NCBI RefSeq assembly: GCF_000936425.1
Contig: NZ_AVFK01000048.1
Coordinates: forward strand, 1 to 47,373
Direction: 5' to 3'
DNA length: 47,373 nt
Source of the DNA: Skermanella aerolata KACC 11604
GTDB lineage: Bacteria; Pseudomonadota; Alphaproteobacteria; Azospirillales; Azospirillaceae
Shown here: one piece after another, positions 23,279 to 32,439 of the stretch
Layout of the letters: every line of letters starts with the position of its first letter
Numbering within the stretch: position 1 is the stretch's first letter
The notes under the pieces: generated by a model
The model's database searches: none
What the model saw: only the letters and a program-made list of their open reading frames with translations
What the model was told of the DNA's origin: nothing
Made by a program: the position numbers and the translations under genes

Positions 23279-24748
23279 ATGGGGGATCAATCAAAGTATC
23301 AGGGCGAATGCAATCCACACGACCTCGGGGCGGCCCAGTTCACCATCGCCGACGTCAGCCTCTATATCGGCGATAAGGGGAAGGATAGGTATGGCGGGAC
23401 CGACAACATGGACATCGTCTTCGGACGCGGTGGCAAAGATCGTCTCGCCGGCAGCGACATGGATGATGACCTGGTGGGGGGCTCTGGCAATGACCGCCTG
23501 ACTGGGGGCGGCGGCATGGACCATCTCGATGGTGGCGAGGGCAAAGATCGCCTCAAGGGCAACGCCGAAAGCGACAACTTAAGCGGCGGTAAGGGTGCCG
23601 ACTATCTTGATGAGGGCACTGGCCACGGTGACCTCGATGGCGGCGAGGGCAACGATGTGCTCGTCGGCGGCCCAGGCGGCGACGCCTTCTTGATCTCCCC
23701 GGACAGCGGGCACGACATGATCAAGGACTTCGCAGCCGGCCCAGGCATTCTCGATCACTTGGCTGTGCGCGATATCGAGCCCGAAGAGCTTCATTTCAAG
23801 GACATCAAAGCTGGTGTGCTGATCAGCTGGAACGAGGGCGAGAGCTCCGTCTTGCTCGAGGACGTCTTCAAAAAGGATCTGGCCCAGGATGATTTCATGT
23901 TCGTCGATGATCGGAAAGTCATCAAGCAGACAAGCGCTGATGCCGATCAGATTACGGCCATGGCGTTCATCAAGAACGAGGGTGATGTAGCGGATCCGCC
24001 GAAATTCGGCCAAAACGAAACTGCGGACGAGACATTCAACTTCGACGAGTTCCGCGTCAAAATCGGCGGGAGTGATGCTGATACATTTCTTGGCACCGCG
24101 AACCGCGACTACTTCATCGGCCTAGAGGGCGACGACCATCTTTCCGGTGTAGGGAATGACGACGATCTATGGGGCGGTGAAGGCGACGACATCCTCGACG
24201 GCGGCAACGGAAGGGACCATCTAAAGGGCGGGGAAGGCGACGATACGCTCTATGGCGGCATGATGGCTGAGAGTCTCATGGGCGCTATGGGCAACGATAA
24301 ACTTTATGCCGGCGCGGGCCACGACATGCTTGATGGCGGCATGGGCGACGACATCCTTGACGGCGGCGACGGTGCCGATGCCTTCATCGTCGGGCCGGAC
24401 AGCGGCCACGACGTCGTAGTCGGCGGCTTCGATGCTGGCCCCGCCGCCTTCGACCACATCGCGTTGCGAGACCTGCTGCCCAGCCACGTGGCGGTTGAGG
24501 ATGCAACGCGTAGCGATGGCGACGGCGTGCTCGTCAGCTGGAATACGGATGCCGATCCGCAGGCCGATGGGTCGATCTTTCTGGTCGGACTGTCGAAAAG
24601 CCAAATGGCTCAAGACGACTTCATGTTCAACGCTGATGATGGCACCCAAGGTCTTTTCGAAGACGACCCGGAAATCACGGCTTCAGGCTCGCAGTACATC
24701 TTCAGCGATGAAACGATTGCGGCAAGCGACTACTTCTTTGTGACTTGA
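23279..24748 (+). CDS. RTX-type calcium-binding repeat protein
   Basis: A 489-residue acidic protein built as a tandem duplication. Each half has a block of RTX nonapeptides (GGxGxDxLx; about residues 40-140 and 260-370) followed by the same domain beginning DAFLISPDSGHDMI or DAFIVGPDSGHDVV and ending near QDDFMF. RTX repeats fold as Ca2+-filled beta rolls and normally mark type I secretion substrates. The C-terminus ends FFVT, hydrophobic as in such signals, and there is no Sec signal. No protease, lipase or toxin domain is seen. GGAGGAA stands 7 nt before ATG 23279. Its stop is 29 bp before cueR, so it is embedded in the copper operon, which is unusual. Confidence 0.82.
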   Translation: MGDQSKYQGECNPHDLGAAQFTIADVSLYIGDKGKDRYGGTDNMDIVFGRGGKDRLAGSDMDDDLVGGSGNDRLTGGGGMDHLDGGEGKDRLKGNAESDNLSGGKGADYLDEGTGHGDLDGGEGNDVLVGGPGGDAFLISPDSGHDMIKDFAAGPGILDHLAVRDIEPEELHFKDIKAGVLISWNEGESSVLLEDVFKKDLAQDDFMFVDDRKVIKQTSADADQITAMAFIKNEGDVADPPKFGQNETADETFNFDEFRVKIGGSDADTFLGTANRDYFIGLEGDDHLSGVGNDDDLWGGEGDDILDGGNGRDHLKGGEGDDTLYGGMMAESLMGAMGNDKLYAGAGHDMLDGGMGDDILDGGDGADAFIVGPDSGHDVVVGGFDAGPAAFDHIALRDLLPSHVAVEDATRSDGDGVLVSWNTDADPQADGSIFLVGLSKSQMAQDDFMFNADDGTQGLFEDDPEITASGSQYIFSDETIAASDYFFVT

Positions 24749-24777
24749 CCCCCGCATATCTGAAGGGAGAAATGGTC

Positions 24778-25227
24778 ATGAACATCGGGCAGGCGGCCAA
24801 GGCGTCTGGCGTCAACGCCAAGCTCATCCGGTACTACGAAGGGATCAGGCTGATTCCCGAGGCGGCCCGGACCGTCTCGGGATACCGGGTTTATACGCCT
24901 CACGAGGTGAACATCCTGCGCTTTGTGAAGCGGGCTCGCACTTTGGGCTTCAGCCTGGAGCACATCCAGCATCTCGTCGGCCTGTGGCAGGACAAGGGCC
25001 GGGAAAGCGCCGAGGTCAAGAGGATCGCCCTCGAACATGTCGCCGAACTGGAGGCCAAAATCGCTGAGATGCAGGCAATGAGCGACACGCTCCAAGAACT
25101 TGCCGATGCCTGTCACGGTGACCATCGGCCGGATTGCCCGATCTTGCGAGACCTGGAAAGCGTTGGTTCGCGGAATGCTTTCGGTCATGGCCGCCGTCCA
25201 TCCCAAGGCGCGGTGGGTGCAGACTGA
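24778..25227 (+). CDS. cueR: CueR copper-responsive MerR-family activator
   Basis: A 149-residue MerR-family activator of the CueR type. The winged helix is NIGQAAKASGVNAKLIRYYE...RTVSGYRVYT (2-40), a dimerisation helix follows, and the metal loop ACHGDHRPDCPI places cysteines at 112 and 120, the numbering of E. coli CueR, which binds Cu+, Ag+ and Au+ linearly. GGGAGA stands 8 nt before ATG 24778. It activates promoters with 19-bp spacers by untwisting DNA; four such promoters are readable in this window. It is the only CueR-type gene found here. Confidence 0.93.
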   Translation: MNIGQAAKASGVNAKLIRYYEGIRLIPEAARTVSGYRVYTPHEVNILRFVKRARTLGFSLEHIQHLVGLWQDKGRESAEVKRIALEHVAELEAKIAEMQAMSDTLQELADACHGDHRPDCPILRDLESVGSRNAFGHGRRPSQGAVGAD

Positions 25228-25333
25228 ACCCTATCGTCCGTTGCGGGAACCCATAGACGCAGGTCAGGGTACCAGTGTAGCGCATCCATGGTCGGTGCCG
25301 CTCGGTTGATCACATTTAAGGAGAATTCCGTTC

Positions 25334-25711
25334 ATGTTATCAAAGTTCCTGCAGCGTTTTACCTTGCCATTGGCGTTGTCGGTCGCTCTCGCTGCGGCTC
25401 CGGTCATGGCACAGCAGTCCCAGGGAATGCAGCACGATATGCCGAACACGCCGGCATCGCGGGCCTACATGCAGTCCATGGAAAACATGAACAAAGCCAT
25501 GATGTCTCAGCCGATGACCGGCGACGCCGACCATGACTTCGCGTCGATGATGCGGTTACATCACCAAGCTGCCGTTGACATGGCAAAAGTGGAGATTCAA
25601 TACGGTAAGGATCCAGAGATGAAGAAGATGGCCGAAAAGGTCGTCGCAGACCAGTCTAAGGAAATCAAGGAGTTGAGCACCTGGCTCGAGCGCCACCCAG
25701 TGCAACGCTAA
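25334..25711 (+). CDS. DUF305 family exported protein
   Basis: A 125-residue exported helical protein of the DUF305 (ferritin-like) family. The signal peptide ends VMAQ (27). The family core reads DADHDFASMMRLHHQAAVDMAKVEIQYG (about 64-91), with the paired MMxxHHxxAV residues that could bind metal, then an EIKELSTWL helix. AAGGAG stands before the ATG. DUF305 proteins are common in copper islands of alphaproteobacteria, and a periplasmic copper or redox role is suspected. It follows cueR by 106 bp. Confidence 0.87.
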   Translation: MLSKFLQRFTLPLALSVALAAAPVMAQQSQGMQHDMPNTPASRAYMQSMENMNKAMMSQPMTGDADHDFASMMRLHHQAAVDMAKVEIQYGKDPEMKKMAEKVVADQSKEIKELSTWLERHPVQR

Positions 25712-25842
25712 TTCAAGGCGCCAAAGGCGTTATTATCGCTTGCCGTATATCCGGTTCATGGGACGGGCACACCCTCCCGCCTAGTGACGAGGTAACGATG
25801 CCACCCAACGAAGACCAAGCGCTCTTGCAACCGTTCTGACTG

Positions 25843-26283
25843 ATGCATTACAGTGTGGCGTTCGGGCAGTGGCCCATGGACATGGAATTGACAGCAGGCA
25901 TGCGCCTCATTCGCTTTCTGGCAGCTGTGTTGGTTGGGCTCCTCCTCGGTTGGGGGGGCTTGGCCATGCCCAATGCCGCGATGGCCGCCATGTCCCACCA
26001 CGAAATGTCGCTGGGCGACGATGCTGCGACCGACTGCGACGAGCAGCCGGGGCACCAAGGCCATGGCGATCACCAGCACCAGGGCGACCACGAGGACGAC
26101 TCCAAGCTCCCCCACCAGGGATGTTGCGTGATGGTCTGCGGTGGTGTATCGGCCCTGGAATCGGCAGATCTTCAGGTCATGCCCCTCGCGCAGAACCCGA
26201 CGCGCGTGCAGCTCGGCACCGATGACAGGCTCCGCGACCGCTCCGTCTCCCCTCTGCGCCGCCCGCCCAAAGCCGCGGCCTGA
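25843..26283 (+). CDS. His-rich exported DUF2946-like protein
   Basis: A 146-residue protein. Residues 20-48 form a signal peptide (MRLIRFLAAVLVGLLLGWGG), so the true start may be Met12 or Met20 rather than the first ATG; no strong ribosome site decides it. A His/Asp-rich stretch follows (HQGHGDHQHQGDHEDD, about 66-81) and then CCVMVC. The shape is like the copper-cluster protein at 14.1 kb, with a histidine cluster added. It is probably a periplasmic metal-binding accessory factor of the copper operon. The basic C-terminus (RPPKAAA) is like others of this group. Confidence 0.65.
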   Translation: MHYSVAFGQWPMDMELTAGMRLIRFLAAVLVGLLLGWGGLAMPNAAMAAMSHHEMSLGDDAATDCDEQPGHQGHGDHQHQGDHEDDSKLPHQGCCVMVCGGVSALESADLQVMPLAQNPTRVQLGTDDRLRDRSVSPLRRPPKAAA

Positions 26284-26608
26284 AGCCGCTGACTCGCGTG
26301 AGAATGCGGGCTTGAGGCTTTGTGGCGCTCCTCCCCGTTGGCGGGACGCGCTGCAGCCAGCGCATCGATCCAAATCGAGGGCTCTTACCGGGAATAGCTG
26401 ATCCCGCGACGTCCCAGCTGCGCACGCCATTCCGCGTTCGCACCTGACGGGCTCGCCGGCCTTCTCCCGCGTTGCTTTGAGCTCGAGGCTGTTCGGTCGC
26501 TGCACTCTTCAAATCCATTCCTTGCCGCTCCGGCCATGCTTGGCTGGAAGCCGCAGCGTTCCTGGCTTCTGCCCGCCTTGGCGAGGCCAGAAATAGAGGA
26601 CACCCGAC
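26284..26608. other. Gap without a supported gene
   Basis: About 325 bp of GC-rich DNA before the CopI-CopA-CopB genes. No coding frame, CueR-type box or clear terminator is seen, though it must hold either a promoter or a read-through leader. A short AATAGAGGACAC just before 26609 serves as ribosome site. Confidence 0.4.
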
Positions 26609-27175
26609 ATGCGTCTAAACGCCCGCACCTTCTACACCGCTGCCACCCTGCTGACCGCCACCGGCCTCCTCGTCGCGCCGGGCCTGGCTTTCGCCGCCCC
26701 TGGCGAAGCCGGTCACAAACACGAGACCGCTGCGATCGGCGAACCCGCCAAGGCAACCGCCAAGACACGCACTGTCCAGGTCGTGATGGGCGATAATTTC
26801 TATGAGCCAGAGACCATCCCGGTCAAAGCCGGGGAGACGATCCGCTTCGTTCTCAAGAACCAGGGCGAGTTCCTGCACGAATTCAATATCGGCACGGCCA
26901 CCATGCACGCCTCCCATCAGAAGGAAATGGCCATGATGATGGAGCACGGCATGCTGACGCCGACAGGTATCAACAAGAACATGAGCGGTATGGACCATTC
27001 CAAAATGGGAATGGCCGAGATGAAACATGATGACCCGAACAGCGTCCTTGTCGAGCCCAGTCAGACTAAGGAACTGACCTGGAAATTCACCAAGGACACC
27101 GCTCTAGAGTTCGCCTGCAACATACCCGGCCACTACGAGTCCGGGATGGTCGGCAAGGTCGAGTTCAAGCGTTGA
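26609..27175 (+). CDS. copI: CopI-like periplasmic cupredoxin
   Basis: A 188-residue exported blue-copper protein. The signal peptide ends FAAP (about 31). The cupredoxin domain carries ligands H90 (FLHEFN), C170, H175 and M180 ([13 protein letters not shown]). Between strands is a Met/His-rich insert (about 98-140, with [13 protein letters not shown] and [18 protein letters not shown]), probably a second copper-binding region. This matches CopI proteins, which raise copper tolerance in several proteobacteria. It overlaps a TTG start of the CopA oxidase but the real copA start is 11 bp downstream, so the two are co-transcribed. Confidence 0.85.
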   Translation: MRLNARTFYTAATLLTATGLLVAPGLAFAAPGEAGHKHETAAIGEPAKATAKTRTVQVVMGDNFYEPETIPVKAGETIRFVLKNQGEFLHEFNIGTATMHASHQKEMAMMMEHGMLTPTGINKNMSGMDHSKMGMAEMKHDDPNSVLVEPSQTKELTWKFTKDTALEFACNIPGHYESGMVGKVEFKR

Positions 27176-27186
27176 AGGAAGGGCAC

Positions 27187-28986
27187 ATGCACACTGCACG
27201 GCACGGCCTTTCCCGCCGCGACGCCCTTAAGCTCGCCGGAGCGGCGGGCTTGGCGGGCATCATCACGGTCTATCCTGGGCGCCGCGTCTTCGCGGCCGCA
27301 GACCAGTCGCTCAACTTGGCAGTCGAACGGACCCGCATTACCATCGACGGTGAAACCAGTGGCGCCATCTCCATCGGCGGTTCGATACCAGCGCCCACGC
27401 TGCGGTGGCGCGAGGGGCAGGAGGTGGTCATCCACGTGACCAACCGGCTGGATGAGGGAACCTCCATTCATTGGCACGGGCTGCTGCTCCAGGGCATCAT
27501 GGATGGGGCTCCCGGGTTCAACGGTTTCGTGCCGATTGGTCCAGGCGAGACCTACACCTACCGCTTCAAGCTGCGCCAGGCGGGCACCTACTGGTACCAC
27601 AGCCACTCCGCCTCGCAGGAGCAGGAAGGAATGTACGGCGCCATCGTGATCGAGCCCGCCGGGCGTGATCCCGTCCGGGCCGACCGTGACTACGTAGTCC
27701 TGCTTTCCGACCACACGCCGGAGAACCCTGAGAACGTCCTGCGCAAGCTCAAGGTCAGTGAGGGCTACTACAACAACAACAAGCGCACCCTGGTCGACTT
27801 CTTCCGAGACGCCCAGCGCGACGGCTTGGGGGCCACGATCAATGATCGCCTCGCCTGGGGCGAGATGCGCATGGATGCCACCGACCTCGCCGATGTGACC
27901 GGGTACCAGTTCCTGGTCAATGGCAAGGGGCCGCGGGATAACTGGACTGCTGTCTATAACCCTGGCGAGCGCGTGCGGCTGCGGATCATCAACGGGTCGG
28001 CGATGTCGATCTTCGACGTCCGCATCCCTGGACTGCCGATGACCGTGGTCTCGGCCGATGGCCAGAACGTGGTACCGGTGAAGGTCGACGAGTTCCGCTT
28101 TGGCGTTGGGGAAACCTACGACGTCATCGTCATGCCCACGGAAGACAATCCTTTCACCTTCTTCGCCGAATCCATTGACCGCACCGGTTACGCCCGGGGC
28201 ACACTCGCGACCCGCGAAGGGATGGAAGGCGAGATCCCCGAGCGGCGCCCCCGCGCCAACCTGACGATGGCCGACATGGCGATGGCCCCTGGCATGGACC
28301 ATGGTTCGATGGCGGGTATGGATCACGGCAACATGCCTGGTATGGACCATAGCAACATGCCTGGTATGGAACAGGGCTCCATGGCAGGCATGGACCACGG
28401 CAGCATGCCCGGCATGGATCATGGCTCAATGGAAGGCATGGATCACAGCAATATGCCTGGTATGGACCACAGCGCCATGCCGGGCATGAAGCAGGATGCA
28501 ACGGGTAGCAAGGAACAGGCAATGGGTTGGGGCGACGCCGGCACACCGCCTGGGGCCAAGGCCCTCTCCTACGCGGACCTGAAGGCCCTTTCCAAGACCA
28601 CGGATCTGCGTGAGCCCACCCAGGAGATCGAGGTCCAGCTGACGGGCATGATGGCGCGGTACATCTGGACCATCAACGGCCAGAAGTTCGAAGAAGGAAC
28701 CCCAATCCGGGTAGCCTACGGTGACCGTGTCCGCATCCGGTTCGTGAACACGACCATGATGGCCCACCCGATGCACCTGCACGGGATGTTCGTGGAGCTG
28801 GAGAACGGCCAGACAGATCGGATGCCCAAAAAGCATGTCGTGCTCGTCCCGCCAGGCCAGGCCACTACGGTGCAACTGACCGCCAACGAGCCCGGCGAGT
28901 GGCCCTTCCACTGCCATCTGCTCTATCACATGGCCTCGGGCATGATGACTCGCTTCATCGTCGAACCCCGCACGGCAAGCCTCTGA
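27187..28986 (+). CDS. copA: CopA-type copper-resistance multicopper oxidase
   Basis: A 599-residue periplasmic multicopper oxidase of the CopA/PcoA family. A Tat signal ([16 protein letters not shown]) is followed by three cupredoxin domains with [17 protein letters not shown] and [15 protein letters not shown] low-complexity insert at about 361-434 holds some nine copies of MxGMDH-like units, a Cu(I)-binding stretch typical of CopA but unusually regular. AAGGAAGG stands before ATG 27187; an upstream TTG overlapping the copI stop is rejected. CopB follows 14 bp downstream. This gene is distinct from the P-type ATPase also called CopA. Confidence 0.92.
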   Translation: MHTARHGLSRRDALKLAGAAGLAGIITVYPGRRVFAAADQSLNLAVERTRITIDGETSGAISIGGSIPAPTLRWREGQEVVIHVTNRLDEGTSIHWHGLLLQGIMDGAPGFNGFVPIGPGETYTYRFKLRQAGTYWYHSHSASQEQEGMYGAIVIEPAGRDPVRADRDYVVLLSDHTPENPENVLRKLKVSEGYYNNNKRTLVDFFRDAQRDGLGATINDRLAWGEMRMDATDLADVTGYQFLVNGKGPRDNWTAVYNPGERVRLRIINGSAMSIFDVRIPGLPMTVVSADGQNVVPVKVDEFRFGVGETYDVIVMPTEDNPFTFFAESIDRTGYARGTLATREGMEGEIPERRPRANLTMADMAMAPGMDHGSMAGMDHGNMPGMDHSNMPGMEQGSMAGMDHGSMPGMDHGSMEGMDHSNMPGMDHSAMPGMKQDATGSKEQAMGWGDAGTPPGAKALSYADLKALSKTTDLREPTQEIEVQLTGMMARYIWTINGQKFEEGTPIRVAYGDRVRIRFVNTTMMAHPMHLHGMFVELENGQTDRMPKKHVVLVPPGQATTVQLTANEPGEWPFHCHLLYHMASGMMTRFIVEPRTASL

Positions 28987-29000
28987 TGCAGGAGCGACAG

Positions 29001-29756
29001 ATGCGAACAACGACAAAGAGCCTGCAAAGGGCCACGCTCATGGCAGGGGCCATCGTGGTGTCACTTTCAGTGGGCTCAGCTCGAGCTGCCGAGGAGCATC
29101 AGGTCGAACAGTTCCACGAGGAGCCGCCGATCCTTGGGACGCTTCTCATCGACCGGTTCGAGCACCGCTGGCGGGACGGCGAGAATTCGATCGACTGGGA
29201 CGTTCAGGGTTGGGTCGGCGGGGACACCAACAAGATCTGGTTCAACGCCGAGGGCAGCAAGCCTGTCGATGGGGAGGTGGAGGAAGCTGAGTTCCAGCTT
29301 CTCTACAGCCGCATGACATCCGAATTCTGGGATGCGCAGATTGGCATTCGGCACGACGTGCGGCCGCAGCCGCAGACGACCTACGGCGTGATCGGATTCC
29401 AGGGGGTGGCGCCTTACTTCTTCGACGTGACTGCCCAGCTGTTCGTCAGTGAGGATGGCGATTTCAGCGCCCGCCTGGAGGCGGAGTATGACCTCCTGAT
29501 CACGCAGAAGCTCATCCTCCAGCCGGTGGCTGAGGTGAACGTCTCGGCACAGCGAGTAGAGGAACTCCATATCGGCCCGGGCTTTAACGACATCGAGCTT
29601 GGCCTGCGCCTGCGCTACGAGGTCGTCCGGGAATTCGCCCCGTACATCGGGGTGCACTGGGAGCGCAAGCTCGGCGAGACGGCGGACATCGCCCGCGACC
29701 ATGGCGAGGACGCCAGCGATGTATCCTTCGTCGCTGGCGTTCGCTTCTGGTTCTGA
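29001..29756 (+). CDS. copB: CopB outer-membrane copper-resistance protein
   Basis: A 251-residue CopB/PcoB family beta-barrel. The signal peptide ends ARAAEE (about 30). The mature part begins with the family's DRFEHRWRDGENSIDWDVQGWVGGD and ends GVRFWF, an aromatic C-terminal residue recognised by the barrel-assembly machinery. The usual N-terminal Met/His-rich segment is nearly absent, making it shorter than PcoB (about 300 residues). AGGAG stands before ATG 29001. It completes a copI-copA-copB unit and probably lets copper or its complex with CopA cross or bind at the outer membrane. Confidence 0.88.
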   Translation: MRTTTKSLQRATLMAGAIVVSLSVGSARAAEEHQVEQFHEEPPILGTLLIDRFEHRWRDGENSIDWDVQGWVGGDTNKIWFNAEGSKPVDGEVEEAEFQLLYSRMTSEFWDAQIGIRHDVRPQPQTTYGVIGFQGVAPYFFDVTAQLFVSEDGDFSARLEAEYDLLITQKLILQPVAEVNVSAQRVEELHIGPGFNDIELGLRLRYEVVREFAPYIGVHWERKLGETADIARDHGEDASDVSFVAGVRFWF

Positions 29757-29827
29757 GGCACCGGGGCGGTCATTGCGGTGGCCGCCCCGACGTCTTTCCC
29801 CTTGCACAGAGGAGAACGTCAAAAGAA

Positions 29828-30871
29828 TTGGCCTTGCAATACTTCGCATGCCTCGTCGTCGGCGGCCTGCTTCTGGCGGCACTGTATGGGGCGCTGACGG
29901 ACCCGTCACCCGTTGAGGGTGCCGTCAACGCCCTCATTGTGGCCGCGGTCATCGGCCTGCCGCTTGCCCTGTATGAGACTCATCTTCGCCGCTGGCTGGT
30001 TGTTTCGGCAACACGCCGGTGGCCGTTTGGCTGGCTCGTCCTGATCAAGTCTGCCGCATACACGGCTTGGATCCTGCTCGGCACCGGGATTGGCGCGCGC
30101 CTGACACATCATTCCGACGCCCCACCCCTCGCCGATCTCTTCGCCCACCGCGAAACGGTCGTGATGGCAATGCTCGCAGCCATTGTGGTTAATATCCTGT
30201 TCGCCGTGAACCAGCTTCTCGGTCCTGGGGTGCTGTTTAACTTTCTCATTGGGCGGTATCGCCAGCCCCGGCGCGAGGAGCGTCTCTTTCTCTTCCTTGA
30301 TATTTGTCACTCGACCACCATCGCCGAGCAGATCGGCGATCTCAAGTTCCACGCTTATCTGGACGATTTCTTCCGCATGGTCGGCCAGGCGGCACACGAT
30401 TGCGGTGGCGAGGTGCATGATTATATCGGCGACGAAGTCATCGTGACCTGGCCGCTCGACGGGAACGCCGTAACCGCCTTAGACTTCTTCCCTCTGCTCT
30501 CGCAGAGATTGGCAGCCCGTCAGACGGCGTTTCGTCGGACGTATGGCTACGCGGTCACCTTTCGGGCTGGCCTGCATCTCGGCCCCGTGGTGGCGGGTGA
30601 GGTCGGAGAGCTTAAGCGGAAGATCGCTTTCTTGGGCGATACAGTGAACACGGCTGCCCGGTTGGAACAACTGGCCCGGACCCGCGGGGTCGGTCTCTTG
30701 GCCAGCCGTTCCGTGCTCGACCGGCTGCGTTTGCCACCCGAAATGACAGCCACCTCGCTCGGTTTGCTCCACGTGCGCGGCAAGGCACAGCCGATGGAAG
30801 TCTTCCGTTTGGATCTACGTGTGGAGCCCATATCCGTCGCGATGCGCGGCAAATCGGACCTGGCTTTGTGA
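29828..30871 (+). CDS. Membrane class III nucleotide cyclase
   Basis: A 347-residue protein with four membrane helices in residues 1-140 and a cytosolic class III adenylate/guanylate cyclase domain (about 150-335). Metal-binding aspartates are in FLDICHST (D158) and YIGDEVIV (D202), and the transition-state segment is GDTVNTAARLEQ, so the enzyme looks active. It makes cAMP or cGMP; which one cannot be told. AGGAGA precedes a TTG start. It follows copB by 71 bp on the same strand, the last gene of the copper series. It may be a passenger or a copper-stress second-messenger source. Confidence 0.85.
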   Translation: MALQYFACLVVGGLLLAALYGALTDPSPVEGAVNALIVAAVIGLPLALYETHLRRWLVVSATRRWPFGWLVLIKSAAYTAWILLGTGIGARLTHHSDAPPLADLFAHRETVVMAMLAAIVVNILFAVNQLLGPGVLFNFLIGRYRQPRREERLFLFLDICHSTTIAEQIGDLKFHAYLDDFFRMVGQAAHDCGGEVHDYIGDEVIVTWPLDGNAVTALDFFPLLSQRLAARQTAFRRTYGYAVTFRAGLHLGPVVAGEVGELKRKIAFLGDTVNTAARLEQLARTRGVGLLASRSVLDRLRLPPEMTATSLGLLHVRGKAQPMEVFRLDLRVEPISVAMRGKSDLAL

Positions 30872-30947
30872 TGGGGGCCAATGCCCGAGGGGGGACCGGA
30901 AGCGTTACGCCGAAACGGAAAGAATGGCGCCAGGCGCGTCGGACATA

Positions 30948-31127
30948 TCAAGAGCGATGCGCGCGTTTCACGCCAATTGTCAGGTACGTAGCAGCAAGCG
31001 TGGAATCGGGCATCGCGTCAGGGCAGAGCGTCTCCAGGGCGCACAGGAGGTGCTCTGCGACGTCCGTCCGTCCCTCCTCCATGGCCTGCTTGAAGGCTGC
31101 CACGATCCTGGCTTCCAGACACGGCAT
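30948..31127 (-). CDS. Small helical copper-regulated protein, second copy
   Basis: A 59-residue protein, paralogous to the one at 13774: LEARIVAAFKQAMEEG and DVAEHLLCALETLCP align with LEEEVLCAFKRAMDEG and DVAEHLLRALETLGP. Two cysteines (in HLLCALETLC) are special to this copy. AAGGGGG stands before ATG 31127, and the alignment agrees with this start. A CueR-type promoter lies 31 bp upstream. No family is recognised. Confidence 0.72.
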   Translation of the reverse strand: MPCLEARIVAAFKQAMEEGRTDVAEHLLCALETLCPDAMPDSTLAATYLTIGVKRAHRS

Positions 31128-31157
31128 ATCCGCCCCCTTCACACAGCATCTGGTCCC

Positions 31158-31188
31158 ACTGTGCGCCTTCCCGCCGATGGAAGGTCAA
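31158..31188 (-). promoter_or_regulatory. CueR-type promoter of the second small-protein gene
   Basis: On the minus strand: TTGACC, 19 nt containing CTTCC-N7-GGAAG (ATCGGCG centre... with GGGAAGG arm), then CACAGT. It precedes the 59-residue gene exactly as the box at 13531 precedes its paralogue. Confidence 0.78.
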
Positions 31189-31205
31189 TGCATATTCAAC
31201 GGCAT

Positions 31206-31276
31206 TCGTTTCCCTAGTCCACTGCCGTCATCGTAGCCCGAAAAGTCAAACCCCTGACTGATTTCGCGTTCGGATG
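31206..31276 (+). pseudogene. Nramp 3'-end fragment
   Basis: Plus-strand codons TAVIVARKVKPLTDFAFG match the C-terminus of the intact Nramp protein ([18 protein letters not shown]), and the DNA around it is clearly the same (shared GCCGTCATCGTAGCCC). No other Nramp sequence is next to it. It is the relic of a second transporter copy in a stretch that also holds a broken Spy copy. Confidence 0.75.
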
Positions 31277-31316
31277 CGACGGCAGAGTGCGATGATTGCC
31301 AAGCGGTTGATGGCCG

Positions 31317-31787
31317 TCATTTCTTTTGGCGGAAGGTGTCGTGACAGCCGGAACACTCCTGCCCAACAGCCTTGAATTTTGCCACCAACTGCACCTTGTC
31401 GCCTGAGGCGGCCGCGGCCATAAGCTCCTCGACGGCGGCATCCAAGCGACGCATGCTGGCGTCGAATTCCGCCCGGTTAGTCCAAACGGCGGGAGTGGCC
31501 TCGGTGTGGTGGCCGTCGCTGCCAGGCGGAAACATGTGTGCAACATGCTCGCAGTGTTGGTGCATGGTTTCGGCGAGACGTTGTGCAGTCCCTTGGTCGA
31601 AAGCTGTCTTGCCCGTCAGCATGGTGCCCAAGGTCTTCATGTGCTGGCCCATCTGCTTCATGATGTCCATCCGCTGCGCCACCACCCCGGTCGCACCCTC
31701 GTGGGCAGCCGCTGCGCTGGCCGCCAGGAGGAAGGCCAGAGACATCGCGGCGACCCGACGGCGGGATGGGCTTGACAGCAGTAACAT
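31317..31787 (-). CDS. Cytochrome c' family protein
   Basis: A 156-residue exported four-helix cytochrome c'. The signal peptide (SRRRVAAMSLAFLLAASAAAA, to about 31) is followed by GVVAQRMDIMKQMGQHMKTL, typical of the first helix, and the haem motif CSGCH lies near the C-terminus (C145, C148, H149) with the usual short basic tail. These proteins bind NO and may protect against nitrosative or metal stress. ATG 31787 is preferred over a GTG ten codons earlier because it begins a standard signal peptide. The neighbours are relics of metal genes. Confidence 0.87.
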   Translation of the reverse strand: MLLLSSPSRRRVAAMSLAFLLAASAAAAHEGATGVVAQRMDIMKQMGQHMKTLGTMLTGKTAFDQGTAQRLAETMHQHCEHVAHMFPPGSDGHHTEATPAVWTNRAEFDASMRRLDAAVEELMAAAASGDKVQLVAKFKAVGQECSGCHDTFRQKK

Positions 31788-31878
31788 GGCGGATTTCTCG
31801 CTGAACCTGAGGAGCACTGCAATGAAGACGTATAACCCGCGTTTTCATTCCATGTGAGTGGATAATCAGATCGCCAAG

Positions 31879-32439
31879 TCAGCAACCGTGATCGGTGTGC
31901 CCCTTCTGTCCATGCCCGCCATGACCCCGAACCTCCCTATAACGTTGGACTTGCTCCGGCGTCAGCACCTCTATCATTGCGAGGTAATACCGGAGATGAG
32001 CGGCTCGCAGCTCACCCTGTGTCACCCCGATAGCGCCTGTCGCCTTCACGAGGTTCGCAGGCGTGGCTGCCTGCTCGGCGAATAGCCGTTCCAACTTGGC
32101 TTCCTGCTGGATCAGGTATTCACCCAAGGGTATGGCCTCGGCCTTCATGGCATCGAACAGGGCTTTAGCGCGCGTTGAACCGGGCTGAGCATGAGGGCGT
32201 CAGCGTTCTCCAAGGTATGCGAGGGACCAGGATAACCATTCCACTCGGCTGGAAGCGCGTAACCATTGCCCCGGCCAGCGCGCAGATCGGCGATCTGCTG
32301 GTCGGAAAGCGCCTTAACGGGGCGGGAGTGCAGATGAGCATAAGGCTGCTGCGGTGTGTGCCTTTTGCGCGGACGCGGCGTCTGATAGGCCAAGCATGGT
32401 AAATGCGAGGGTGGCACTGAAGGCAAGGGCTTGGAACAT
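31879..32439 (-). pseudogene. Frameshifted Spy/CpxP-like second copy
   Basis: This is the intact Spy-like gene at 7257 in decayed form. The start MFQALAFSATLAFTMLGLSD is in one frame, TPQQPYAHLHSRPVKALSDQ in a second, and AKALFDAMKAEAIPLGEYLI to the His-rich end in a third. Two frameshifts, near 32370 and near 32170, separate them. The ribosome site (AGGAGACC) and about 60 bp of leader are conserved with the intact gene. Divergence of the residues in each part suggests the duplication is not recent. Confidence 0.88.
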
